A stretch of 29,591 bases of DNA, taken from Elysia marginata. Taxonomy: Eukaryota; Mollusca; Gastropoda; Plakobranchidae. Numbering within the stretch: position 1 is the stretch's first letter; each line of letters starts with the position of its first letter. The stretch covers positions 229,584 to 259,174 of the forward strand of contig BMAT01001900.1 of assembly GCA_019649035.1 (NCBI GenBank). The letters run 5' to 3'. Below are positions 29,551-29,591 of the stretch, in pieces. The notes beneath the pieces were generated by a model. The model did no database searches, was not told where the DNA came from, and saw only the letters and a program-made list of their open reading frames with translations. Position numbers and translations under genes: made by a program.

Positions 29551-29591
<41 letters not shown>
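29507..29591. repeat. (AGT)n microsatellite at the window edge
   Basis: AGT units, pure from about 29555 to the end; the tract continues outside the window. It lies 88 bases beyond the acceptor of the start-codon exon, inside the 5' intron of the minus-strand gene. Confidence 0.9.

Overview
This is a piece of animal nuclear DNA, AT-rich and full of simple repeats. The introns are canonical GT-AG. Fragments of several non-LTR retrotransposon (LINE) families, at least four tRNA-headed SINE-like sequences and a Penelope-like fragment are present. Nothing bacterial was seen: no operons and no dense reading frames. The repeat mixture fits a lophotrochozoan, most likely a gastropod mollusc; that placement is inference.

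Two host genes can be supported. The first runs left to right from about 2991 to 11965. Five small exons (2991-3051, 5872-5958, 7444-7560, 7974-8048, 11756-11913) join in phase at every GT-AG border into a 165-residue protein. It resembles the vertebrate uncharacterised protein CXorf65, with N-terminal FIVIKYGD, a central DYAS..VTGRETY..IRVER block and NPELLVKL before a basic tail. A poly(A) signal follows the stop. Its introns hold most of the window's microsatellites, one clean SINE insertion with 13-bp target duplications, a SINE lodged inside a microsatellite, and a LINE fragment.

The second gene runs right to left at the right end. A coding exon at 29266-29419 (start ATG at 29385) and an in-phase exon at 26394-26467 encode the N-terminus of a short proline-rich protein with a PPAY motif, perhaps of LITAF or BRI3 type. 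The remaining exons were not found. Its 2.8-kb intron holds CT microsatellites, a reverse-strand LINE fragment and a degraded tRNA-like sequence. Two orphan open stretches ending in stops (16021-16152, 17640-17774) might be terminal exons.

Between the genes lies a repeat graveyard. It contains a Penelope-like C-terminal fragment (about 12880-13650), a LINE end (15165-15660), a 33-bp minisatellite (16957-17074) and a CpG-containing motif cluster with an inverted copy across a 283-base assembly gap (18392-18674). Further right are two SINE-like elements, a decayed member of a multicopy 'HALTGCDT' protein family (20154-21450, minus) beside diverged tandem repeats, and a decayed CR1/Jockey-like LINE (22866-24310, minus). 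Long stretches elsewhere show nothing recognisable. I found no convincing new multi-gene system. The items most worth a second look are the GCDT family with its side repeats, the inverted motif cluster at the gap, the central core shared by two different SINEs, and the microsatellite at a likely branch point.
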